DNA from: Thermoplasmata archaeon
Lineage (GTDB): Archaea > Thermoplasmatota > Thermoplasmata > Thermoplasmatales > Thermoplasmataceae
DNA length: 30,138 bases
Assembly: GCA_021797055.1 (NCBI GenBank)
Contig: JAKAAI010000015.1
Span: 1-30,138 of the forward strand
Direction: 5' to 3'
Shown here: piece after piece, positions 16,229 to 23,751 of the stretch
How the letters are laid out: each line of letters begins with the position of its first letter
Numbering within the stretch: the stretch's first letter is position 1
Made by a program: the position numbers and the translations under genes
The notes under the pieces: model-generated
Told to the model about the DNA's origin: nothing
Database searches by the model: none
Seen by the model: only the letters and a program-made list of their open reading frames with translations

Positions 16229-16250
16229 AATCAGAAATATCACTTCCACA

Positions 16251-16260
16251 TATATTATAT
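16251..16260 (-). promoter_or_regulatory. TATA-like box for the LigB-like gene
   Basis: The AT-only stretch TATATTATAT is centred about 27 bases before the ATG at 16228 and decides the start choice for that gene. Confidence 0.5.
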
Positions 16261-16451
16261 GATTTTACTCTGTTAATAATTTTGATCCATTGGTCTAATA
16301 GTGTTTTTTGGCTCATATTAGCATGTCCTAACGATTATCTTTAAAGGAGACATTTAATCTTTCGCAGGGCAATCAATAATCAAACTGCAAATATGAATCA
16401 ATATGAAACCAGATTCAACGATTTAGAGCGGAACCAGGTGATAAAAGAGCG

Positions 16452-16458
16452 TTATATT
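16452..16458 (+). promoter_or_regulatory. TATA-like box for the glucoamylase gene
   Basis: TTATATT is centred 26 bases before the ATG at 16481, supporting that start over the in-frame ATGs at 16502 and 16505. Confidence 0.5.
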
Positions 16459-16480
16459 GGTGCGAAAAATGTTAAGTTGA

Positions 16481-18433
16481 ATGTTTAGATATTCTCGGGT
16501 GATGATGTATAAAACCAAAATTGCAGTTTCACTTTTGCTATCAACGATATTGATCTCTACATTTGCTGTAATCACAGTTGAAAGTTCGTCTATGCACAAT
16601 CCAGAAACTGTTAACGCTTCGGAAATCAATTCGGAACAGAATGACCCATATGTTCACTCCCCCTCATATCTTTTTATGAACAACTGGAAAAATTCTACGG
16701 TCTGGGTGTTCACGGGTGTACCTGATCAATATATTGATCTTTATGGTAGCCTGACCATGAAAGATATATCTTCTAACGGCGACAAGTTGCCAGGATACAT
16801 CACAATCGATGACGGAAATCACAGTATTTATTCTAGTCTGACGGCAAACAACACAATTATGGTGCGGCAAAACTACACAACAGAGTGCATTATATACCCG
16901 CCTTTCGCAGATCAATTCATGGTACACCAGAACTCATCTGTCGCCTTTACAGATTCACTCAGCATTGCTGGAGATTATAATTATACCATTACAGATTCAT
17001 ATATAATATTAAACAGCACACCGTCGTTCAAGATTTTCTTTGATGCCTCGTCCTACAATCTCATGAGAACAAATTCTTCACTATCACTGAATCTGTCATT
17101 TAAAAGCGGAACTTCATATATTGATGCGGGTTTTGGAAATATAAGCCGTTTAAATTATTCACAGATCATGTCAATAGATAATGAAAGAGTAGCTGCATGG
17201 CTTCAAAACTCCAGCAGAATTGATCTTGGAGAACCCTTCTCCCAGGAATATGATATTTCTTTACTTTTAGTTAAAGATGATCAGAATCCATGTGATGGTG
17301 AATTTGTAGCTTCGCCATCCTCCCTGTATCTTTACGCATGGGTCAGGGATGGGTCATTTGCGGCAATTTCTATGCAGGATTCAGGTCATATTAAAAGTGC
17401 AATCAAATACTGGAATTGGATGGTAAGTGAGCAAGGAAACGGAAGCGTTAACGGCACGTGGTCAACGAGATTTAATTTCTGGAATGGAGATCCAGATTTA
17501 TCCTGGACAAACCCTGAATATGATAGCGTGGGAACATTCCTGATCGGCTTGGCTGACCTTTTCAGAATAACGGGCAATAAAACGTTAATGGATAGATATC
17601 TTCCCGCAATCAATCGGAGCTTAGAGTGGGAAGAGAAAGAAATTACATCATATGGTCTGCTTCCGCAAGATTACAGTATCTGGGAGGAAAATTATGGATA
17701 TAACTTCTGGACACAGGCAATGGACAGTCTAGGCTTGAATGAAACCTACAGAATGTACGAAAATCTTGGAATCAGCTTTCCGGGACTTGAGCATAATGCT
17801 ACAGTCCTTTCTAAAAATATCATGAAATATTTCCTGCAGAGAGATAACACTATGTTTGCAGAATACCTGACACCCGTTATAGGAGATAAGCAGGTTCCTT
17901 ATTTGCCTATAGATGTTTACGACTCATCATCTATCCTGCCGGTTGCTCTCGGGTTCATCAATCCGAATTCAAGCCTAGCACATCAGATTGTAAAAAGTAA
18001 TGAAATGAACCTAACGGTCTGCGGTGGTCTAGCCCGTTATTATGGGGATACCTATCATTATCAAGGGTATCCTTCTGACAGTAGCGGTCCTATGCCTCCA
18101 TGGGTAATTACAACCATGTTCGAAGCTTATTATGATGAGGCTGTGGGAAACAACACTGGGGCTCTCGGTCTACTGAGCTGGGCTGTAAAACATACACAAT
18201 CTGGCATTCTTCCTGAAGCCATTGATCCAAAATTTGGAACACCGCTACCCACGACATCCCCTCTGACATGGTCTTCGGCCATGTATATTCTTGTATCACT
18301 GAATTACAATAAGACACAGCTGCCATCAAGGTCCATCTCTTCAGATCAGATTATAATTATATCAGCCGGAGTTTCAGCTGTACTGGTTGCAGTCGCCGCT
18401 GCATGGAAACTAAAATTAAGAAAAAAGCGTTAG
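16481..18433 (+). CDS. Secreted, membrane-anchored glucoamylase (GH15)
   Basis: 650 residues. It releases glucose from the ends of starch chains. Layout: signal or anchor helix (about 14-32), a beta-rich N-terminal domain (about 60-265), the GH15 (alpha/alpha)6 barrel (about 275-610), then a C-terminal membrane helix (624-642) with a basic tail KLKLRKKR, so the enzyme faces outward and is held to the membrane. Visible active-site parts are WVRD at 287-290, the general-acid region SIWEEN (E402 and E403), and the base E579 in ILPEAID followed by SPLTWSSAMY. More than 20 NxS/T sequons suggest glycosylation, as in acid-stable archaeal enzymes. It supplies sugars to the ABC importer further right. 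Confidence 0.93.
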   Translation: MFRYSRVMMYKTKIAVSLLLSTILISTFAVITVESSSMHNPETVNASEINSEQNDPYVHSPSYLFMNNWKNSTVWVFTGVPDQYIDLYGSLTMKDISSNGDKLPGYITIDDGNHSIYSSLTANNTIMVRQNYTTECIIYPPFADQFMVHQNSSVAFTDSLSIAGDYNYTITDSYIILNSTPSFKIFFDASSYNLMRTNSSLSLNLSFKSGTSYIDAGFGNISRLNYSQIMSIDNERVAAWLQNSSRIDLGEPFSQEYDISLLLVKDDQNPCDGEFVASPSSLYLYAWVRDGSFAAISMQDSGHIKSAIKYWNWMVSEQGNGSVNGTWSTRFNFWNGDPDLSWTNPEYDSVGTFLIGLADLFRITGNKTLMDRYLPAINRSLEWEEKEITSYGLLPQDYSIWEENYGYNFWTQAMDSLGLNETYRMYENLGISFPGLEHNATVLSKNIMKYFLQRDNTMFAEYLTPVIGDKQVPYLPIDVYDSSSILPVALGFINPNSSLAHQIVKSNEMNLTVCGGLARYYGDTYHYQGYPSDSSGPMPPWVITTMFEAYYDEAVGNNTGALGLLSWAVKHTQSGILPEAIDPKFGTPLPTTSPLTWSSAMYILVSLNYNKTQLPSRSISSDQIIIISAGVSAVLVAVAAAWKLKLRKKR

Positions 18434-18530
18434 CGGTCGTTTTTCATCCGTGAATTTTAAACAAATCTTTACAAGGATGGACTAAAATAAAATATCACAT
18501 TGATCTCAAGGTTCAGAAGGCCAAAGCAAG

Positions 18531-19775
18531 TTGCTGCGCAATTTAAAGAACATCTACAGGCGATGGTTCCTTGGACAAGGTTCAGAGGAGGATCGCACCA
18601 TGGATCTTTCGATTACGGACGGTATTTTCTGGACCGTCTACAGTAACATGACAGCGCCATACCTCGTTGCTTTTGCCCTTCTTATCATCGGGCCCTCAGC
18701 TCCAGTTGGATATATCATTGGAATCCCGTATCTTATTGTACCGCTGGCTCAATACGCTGCAGTAGTTTATTCTAGAAGGTCATCCGATCTGAGAAATCTT
18801 ACCATTAAAATTACATTTTTTGACAGGGTCATATGGGTGGCAATATCACTGCTGATCTTTTTAAGGGGATACCTTCTGCTTTCAACCCTGCTGATTTCAT
18901 TTCTCACTTTCAGAATATTTTTCTCTTCTTTTTCAGGTACAACATGGACATCTTGGGTACCGGCAGCAATTGGATCTAAGAAACGAAACCTGTACTTTTC
19001 AAAGAGGAATTTTTTCCTCAGGTTCTTTTCACTTGTGGGATATGGTATATCATCTCTTGTTTTCTATTTTTTCGGAGATACAAGGGAGGCATACCTGACA
19101 CTGTTTTTAGGGTCTCTCATATTTTCAACGATTTCGCTAATGGTAATGGGAAGAATTCCACCATTCAAGGCGGAAAAGGAAGATGGAACAGTCTCAGACA
19201 CAACAAGAAAACTTTTTTCCTACCTTATTTTTACATTACTGACCGGAATAGGTTTGAGTGCATTTTCACCTTATCTTCAACTTTACATACTTTCTACAGA
19301 CTTCCTTGCTCTTTCACCTGAAATATACACACTTGTGATAACGGTCATTGCACTGTCTGCAATTTCTTCGCAGATATACTGGGGAAGGCTGATTGAAAAG
19401 ATCGGTAATCTCAGGGCAATCCTGATTTCCGGCATCGCCATTTCAATAGTACCACTGCTGACATCTTTAACGCATTCTCTGATAATTCTCTTGTTTACAG
19501 TTATCTTGCTTGGCCTTATGCAGTCAGGATTCACTCTTGCAGCATTTAATGAGCTTATCTCAAGATCAGAAAGACGCCGTATAAGCGGGGTATCAGTTTA
19601 CAGTTTAGTTCAGTCGTTATCTGTTGGCACAGGCCCGGTTATAGCGAATCTTGTCTTTGATATCAATACAAAAAGCCTCGTCTCTGTTTTTATATTCTGC
19701 TTTGGGCTGATACTTCTGGGCTCAGTTTACTATTATTCTGTTCGAAACAGGGAGGAGATGGTGAAACTTAAATGA
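18531..19775 (+). CDS. MFS family transporter
   Basis: 414 residues, about 12 membrane segments in two halves, with an intracellular loop at about 200-225. The loop between segments, YWGRLIEKIGNLRA, matches the DRxGRR-like motif of the major facilitator superfamily. The substrate is unknown; lying between a secreted glucoamylase and a sugar importer, a sugar or drug is possible. I take the TTG at 18531, because the stretch to ATG 18600 reads as a plausible amphipathic N-terminus (NIYRRWFLGQGSEEDRT). A strong Shine-Dalgarno-like GAGGAGGATC at 18585-18594 sits 5-8 bases before ATG 18600, so that later start is a real alternative. It is 26 bases before the next gene. Confidence 0.85.
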   Translation: MLRNLKNIYRRWFLGQGSEEDRTMDLSITDGIFWTVYSNMTAPYLVAFALLIIGPSAPVGYIIGIPYLIVPLAQYAAVVYSRRSSDLRNLTIKITFFDRVIWVAISLLIFLRGYLLLSTLLISFLTFRIFFSSFSGTTWTSWVPAAIGSKKRNLYFSKRNFFLRFFSLVGYGISSLVFYFFGDTREAYLTLFLGSLIFSTISLMVMGRIPPFKAEKEDGTVSDTTRKLFSYLIFTLLTGIGLSAFSPYLQLYILSTDFLALSPEIYTLVITVIALSAISSQIYWGRLIEKIGNLRAILISGIAISIVPLLTSLTHSLIILLFTVILLGLMQSGFTLAAFNELISRSERRRISGVSVYSLVQSLSVGTGPVIANLVFDINTKSLVSVFIFCFGLILLGSVYYYSVRNREEMVKLK

Positions 19776-19801
19776 ATTATTGAGCTATAGAATGGATTGA
19801 A

Positions 19802-20431
19802 TTGGTAGACATATATTTCCTGGATTATTTGGAATCAATAAAAAAATCTGAATGCCCTATCTGCGATTCTGTTATGAAGGCAACTGAGGCCTTTTATTCG
19901 GCATTAATGTATGAATCCAATTCAAGATCAATTGAAAAATATGCCAGTTCGGGGGGTTTCTGTGCACCACATGGAGAAAAATTTATTTCGTTTGTTCAGT
20001 CAAATCCGGATTTGGGTGGAGGACTCTCTGCCATCTCACTTGTTTTGGGGCAGATAGAACTTGAAGAAGAAATCTTCAAAAAAAGCCCTTCTGGAAAGAG
20101 GTCAACACATCATTTTGAGTGTCCTGCATGCAATACCGCAAGGTTGCGTGAATCGAATTCCATTAATGACATATCGAAACTGGTCAATTCTGGCGGAATC
20201 AATTTATTCGACCTTGGCAATTCGATCTGCTTTCCCCATTATTCTAAGTTGATTGGTCTTTTGAAAATTCATCAGAGAGATGAAATGACAGCCAGGATTC
20301 ATGAATATTTACAGAAATTGGAAAAGGATTTACTGCAATACAGGGCATCATATGAACATGACAGCAAAGGAGGTATTTACCTAGGCGGACTTTGGAAGAA
20401 AGCTATGACAAAATTCACAGGAAAATTTTGA
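19802..20431 (+). CDS. Cys/His-rich protein with duplicated CCCH motif (DUF6062-like)
   Basis: 209 residues, cytosolic, TTG start. It carries two equal metal-binding patterns: C18-x2-C21 then C54-x2-H57 (ECPIC and FCAPH), and C107-x2-C110 then C143-x2-H146 (ECPAC and ICFPH). The gap between the Cys pair and the Cys-His pair is 33 residues in both, so the protein looks like a tandem duplication of one zinc module. It resembles proteins grouped as DUF6062, of unknown function. The C-terminus has a helical segment (about 150-182) and a short basic end. It follows the MFS gene by 26 bases and probably shares its transcript. Confidence 0.75.
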   Translation: MVDIYFLDYLESIKKSECPICDSVMKATEAFYSALMYESNSRSIEKYASSGGFCAPHGEKFISFVQSNPDLGGGLSAISLVLGQIELEEEIFKKSPSGKRSTHHFECPACNTARLRESNSINDISKLVNSGGINLFDLGNSICFPHYSKLIGLLKIHQRDEMTARIHEYLQKLEKDLLQYRASYEHDSKGGIYLGGLWKKAMTKFTGKF

Positions 20432-20498
20432 GGTAACTATAGATGCGACTATTTCTTCTGAGAACCGGAGAACTTTGATTATTTAAATTTTCTTCAGG

Positions 20499-20507
20499 TA
20501 TAAAAGG
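20499..20507 (+). promoter_or_regulatory. Strong TATA-like box upstream of the sugar importer
   Basis: TATAAAAGG would place a transcript start near 20525-20530. That is 11-15 bases before a 24-codon frame at 20540 and about 100 bases before the permease ATG at 20629. A T8 run at 20519-20526 lies in between and might instead end the upstream transcript. Confidence 0.45.
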
Positions 20508-20539
20508 GTAAACCTAGGATTTTTTTTGATCTGACGATA

Positions 20540-20614
20540 ATGGATTTAAACGGCTATTTTATAGGGGAATCAAGCCGTAAATCGCGAAACATTTATTTGC
20601 CATTGTTGGTTTAA
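20540..20614 (+). CDS. Possible 24-residue leader peptide before the importer operon
   Basis: An ATG at 20540 opens a 24-codon frame (MDLNGYFIGESS at its head) that ends at TAA 20612-20614, 14 bases before the permease ATG. A strong TATA-like box lies about 37 bases before its ATG. A 6-base inverted repeat (ACGGCT and AGCCGT, 17 bases apart) falls inside it. Chance is a serious alternative at this length. Confidence 0.22.
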   Translation: MDLNGYFIGESSRKSRNIYLPLLV

Positions 20615-20626
20615 CAAAACGTTGTT
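20603..20626 (+). promoter_or_regulatory. Three alternating 5-base inverted arms at the importer start: candidate operator
   Basis: TTGTT (20603-20607), AACAA (20613-20617) and TTGTT (20622-20626) form two overlapping inverted repeats with 5- and 4-base spacers. They end two bases before the permease ATG. A second TATA-like stretch, ATTTATTT (20591-20598), lies just upstream, so the repeats would cover the transcription start. That is the usual place for an archaeal repressor site. The regulator is not in view. Confidence 0.45.
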
Positions 20627-20628
20627 TT

Positions 20629-21546
20629 ATGGATGTAGAAGCACCGGCTCTGAATTCTAAGCGAAAGAAGGTCAGAAAATATGAGATTTCCAAGCTCATA
20701 TATCTAACACCCGTTTTGGTCGTTCTTGCGGTGCTCAACTTTTACCCCATTGCTTACACCATTTACATATCAATGACTAATTTTAGCGGCACGCATTTTT
20801 TCCATTATGAATTTGTGGGTGCGACTAATTTTTATCTTGTTTTGACCTCGCCAGATCTTCTAACCGTTATTTTTAACAACATAATTTTTGCGGGCGGAAG
20901 CATTTTATTGATGGCATTTGCTGGCTTCGGGGTTGCAATTCTTATGTCCCAGCGAGGAATAAGAGGAAAAACATTCTTCAGAACGCTTATACTTGTTCCA
21001 TGGGCTTTTCCCGCTTTCATAACTATTCTAATTTGGAAAAACCTGCTGACAAAAACATATGGAGCTGTAAACGAGGTGTTCCTGAAGCTCTTTCACATCA
21101 ATCCATACTGGCTTGGTTCACCATCTCTTGCCATGCTTTCCATAATACTTGTAAACCTCTGGCTTTCACTGGCGTATTATACATTTGTTTATACAGCTGC
21201 CATACAGAGTATACCAGGTGAGCTTTACGATGCTGCAGAGATGGATGGTTATGGGGCACTTGGCAGGATAAGGAGAGTTGTTATACCTCTTTTAAGCAGG
21301 CAGATTGCGTTTATTACAATATTTGGATTCATATTTGCATGGAGTAATTTCTATATCCCGTTCCTGTTGACAGCCGGTGGCCCAGGGATTTCAACCCAAA
21401 TTCTTATTACGTATTCGTATACTGAGGCATTCTCATATAACTCATATGCAATTGCCGCAGTATATTCAATAATATCAGTATTGATCTTGCTTGTTATGGT
21501 TGTGATAGTAAACCACTATTCGAAAATGATGAGTGTCTTATATTGA
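20629..21546 (+). CDS. Sugar ABC transporter permease, MalF/UgpA type
   Basis: 305 residues with six membrane segments. The EAA loop that docks the ATPase is at about 200-220 (YDAAEMDGYGALGRIRRVVIPLL). A basic cytosolic head (NSKRKKVRK) precedes the first helix. The first permease of CUT1 importers in many archaea has this compact form without the large MalF periplasmic domain. It is followed 8 bases later by the second permease and, beyond it, a MalK-like ATPase. With the nearby amylolytic enzymes, the likely substrate is maltose or maltodextrin; this is inferred from context. Confidence 0.92.
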   Translation: MDVEAPALNSKRKKVRKYEISKLIYLTPVLVVLAVLNFYPIAYTIYISMTNFSGTHFFHYEFVGATNFYLVLTSPDLLTVIFNNIIFAGGSILLMAFAGFGVAILMSQRGIRGKTFFRTLILVPWAFPAFITILIWKNLLTKTYGAVNEVFLKLFHINPYWLGSPSLAMLSIILVNLWLSLAYYTFVYTAAIQSIPGELYDAAEMDGYGALGRIRRVVIPLLSRQIAFITIFGFIFAWSNFYIPFLLTAGGPGISTQILITYSYTEAFSYNSYAIAAVYSIISVLILLVMVVIVNHYSKMMSVLY

Positions 21547-21554
21547 GGTGAAAT

Positions 21555-22475
21555 ATGCAAAGTACTGAAGAAAAGCTGGTTAAATCGGGGTTTGCAAGAA
21601 AATATGAAAATGCATACAAAATGAACAATCATTTCAAGAGAATCAGTTTATTAAAGAAACTAGTAACATATATCATACTTTCAATAATAGCAGTCTACTC
21701 AGTATTTCCAGTTTATTACGTTTTTATAACTTCCCTGAGCCCGCTTGCAACACTAACAGAAGCATCACTTTCTTCTCTGCTTCCATTTCACAGTACCCTG
21801 ACACTTGCCAATTACTACAACCTGTTATTCAAGGAGCCTTTCCTGACATGGCTAAAAAACACACTCATATTTTCATTCTCCGCAACAGCAATAGGCGTCG
21901 GTCTTTCCATAACAACTGGAATAGCATTTTCCAGGTTTAATGTACCGGGTAAGAAGGCACTCTTATACATGTTGCTTATTCTTTCCATGTTTCCTTTCAC
22001 AGTCATGGTGATACCTTTCTACTTCATGTTTGCGCAGTTCCACCTGCTTGATACGTACATAGGCCTGATAATCCCATATTCCGCAGGTGCAGTGATCTTC
22101 GCTTCATGGCTGATTAAGAATTATGTCGATAACATACCAAAGGACTATGAACAGGCTGCCATGCTTGATGGATATTCTAGAACCGGGGCGCTCTTTCGGG
22201 TACTGGCACCAATTGCAAAGCCAGCAATAATGCTTACAATCGTACTTGCGTTCATGGGGCCTTATACGGACTTTGCACTTGCGAATCTATTTATCACTTC
22301 AAAGGGACTGTACACAATGGCCATTGGAATGTATCTAGTATCTGAAAACACCATTTCTATTCAATATGGTGTCTATTCAGCCTTTGCAGTCCTGATGGGA
22401 ATACCAATTTTCATACTGTTCTTCTTCTTCCAGAAATACATAGTAAGCGGATTCAGTCTGGTGACATACAGATGA
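21555..22475 (+). CDS. Sugar ABC transporter permease, MalG type
   Basis: 306 residues with six membrane segments (first at about 37-60) and the EAA loop at about 198-220 (YEQAAMLDGYSRTGALFRVLAPI). The MalG-like end with the FFFFQKYIVSGFS pattern is present. A Shine-Dalgarno sequence GAGGTGA at 21545-21551 lies 3 bases before the ATG and overlaps the stop of the first permease, so the pair is coupled. It forms the transmembrane channel together with the upstream permease. Confidence 0.93.
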   Translation: MQSTEEKLVKSGFARKYENAYKMNNHFKRISLLKKLVTYIILSIIAVYSVFPVYYVFITSLSPLATLTEASLSSLLPFHSTLTLANYYNLLFKEPFLTWLKNTLIFSFSATAIGVGLSITTGIAFSRFNVPGKKALLYMLLILSMFPFTVMVIPFYFMFAQFHLLDTYIGLIIPYSAGAVIFASWLIKNYVDNIPKDYEQAAMLDGYSRTGALFRVLAPIAKPAIMLTIVLAFMGPYTDFALANLFITSKGLYTMAIGMYLVSENTISIQYGVYSAFAVLMGIPIFILFFFFQKYIVSGFSLVTYR

Positions 22476-22555
22476 TCGAAGATCCATGCTTCGGAGATCC
22501 TATTTATGATAATTTTAGCAATGTAGTAATGAAACACGAAAGGAGAATTGATTGA

Positions 22556-23677
22556 ATGGCTGAACTTAAAATTGAGCATGTTGTGAGGGACTTTGGAAAG
22601 GGAAAAGGCGTATTCGACATCAGCTTTACTGTTGAAAATGGAGAATTTTTTGTTATGCTTGGCCCGAGCGGTTGTGGTAAGACGACCACGTTAAGGATTA
22701 TAGCAGGGCTTGAAACACTGGATTCCGGCAGGATTTTTCTTGACGACATTGAAATTACAAATTTTCCTCCAAAGGATCGTGATATGGCCATGGTCTTCCA
22801 GAACTACGCCCTCTATCCGTTTCTTAACGTCGCTGAAAACCTGGCATTTCCGCTGAAAAAAAGGAAAATGCCTAAAGCAGAGATAGAGGCAAAGGTTTCT
22901 GAAATTGCTTCAACGCTAGGTATTTCTGAGCTTTTGGACATGAAGCCAGGGCAGATCTCTGGTGGCCAGAGGCAGAGGGTCGCCCTGGGCCGTGCTCTTG
23001 TAAGGGAACCGTCAGTTTTTCTGATGGATGAACCGCTTTCAAACCTTGATGCCAAGCTCAGAACAACCATGAGAGGCGAGCTGAAGAGGATACAGAAAAG
23101 TTTTGGGATTACAACTATTTTTGTGACACACGATCAGGTGGAGGCAATGACTCTTGCCGACAAAGTTGCACTCATAAATAATGGCGTTCTTGTTCAGCTT
23201 GATTCGCCAGAGCAGGCTTACAACTACCCAAAGGACAGCTTTGTTGGTGGGTTCCTTGGAGACCCACAGATGAACATGATACCGGTTGAGGTCGTTAATC
23301 AGGATGGCCGTGTCTCAGTTAAACTGGGCAGCCAGGAGCTGACCACTCTTGACGTCAGCGGATTACAATTGCCTGCAGATACTAAAAGCATAGATGCGCT
23401 TCTCGGTATCAGACCTGAGGATGTTGAAGTCGGAGACAGCAAAGGCATAAGGGTAAAAGTCTTGATCGTTCAGGATCTTGGGAGGAGGCAGATCGAACAC
23501 TTCAGGATTCTTGATTCCGGACTCGATATTATAAGGGTAATAGACGGTCAGTCAAACCTTAGCGAGGGTCAGATTACTACTATTTCACCAATCGGAAACC
23601 ACTTCTACCTTTTCGACAGGGCGAGTTCTCTCAGAATATGGCCTATAACAGAACAGAAATTAGAGAAGATTGTTTGA
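22556..23677 (+). CDS. Sugar ABC transporter ATP-binding protein, MalK/UgpC type
   Basis: 373 residues. It powers sugar import by the two permeases. All ABC motifs are intact: Walker A GPSGCGKT at 36-43, Q-loop Q82, signature ISGGQ at 134-138, Walker B VFLMDEP at 154-160, and H-loop H192. Residues about 240-373 form the TOBE/OB regulatory domain (LGIRPEDVEVG) typical of MalK-type ATPases, which often energise more than one importer. An AGGAG Shine-Dalgarno sequence at 22541-22545 is 10 bases before the ATG. The 80-base gap from the permease gene holds a small hairpin (22477-22493), an AT-rich TATA-like stretch near 22500, and an 8-codon frame that abuts this ATG. Confidence 0.94.
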   Translation: MAELKIEHVVRDFGKGKGVFDISFTVENGEFFVMLGPSGCGKTTTLRIIAGLETLDSGRIFLDDIEITNFPPKDRDMAMVFQNYALYPFLNVAENLAFPLKKRKMPKAEIEAKVSEIASTLGISELLDMKPGQISGGQRQRVALGRALVREPSVFLMDEPLSNLDAKLRTTMRGELKRIQKSFGITTIFVTHDQVEAMTLADKVALINNGVLVQLDSPEQAYNYPKDSFVGGFLGDPQMNMIPVEVVNQDGRVSVKLGSQELTTLDVSGLQLPADTKSIDALLGIRPEDVEVGDSKGIRVKVLIVQDLGRRQIEHFRILDSGLDIIRVIDGQSNLSEGQITTISPIGNHFYLFDRASSLRIWPITEQKLEKIV

Positions 23678-23679
23678 TG

Positions 23680-23732
23680 TTTTAAGTTTTAAAATATATC
23701 CTACCTAAAAAGAATATTTTTAAAAAAAAATC
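23680..23732. terminator. AT-rich convergent spacer, probable terminator for both sides
   Basis: Between the MalK-like gene and the convergent binding-protein gene lie a small hairpin (TTTTAA, 3-base loop, TTAAAA at 23680-23694) and then T5 and A9 runs (about 23716-23730). Oligo-T runs on each strand fit archaeal termination in both directions. No experimental mark can be seen. Confidence 0.35.
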
Positions 23733-23751
23733 GAAAAATAATTGGGTTTCT

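Noticed and set aside
16393..16488. 31-codon frame ahead of and overlapping the glucoamylase start
   Set aside because: Its product is highly charged and unlike a known protein, no well-placed TATA box precedes it, and it overlaps the promoter and start of the GH15 gene.
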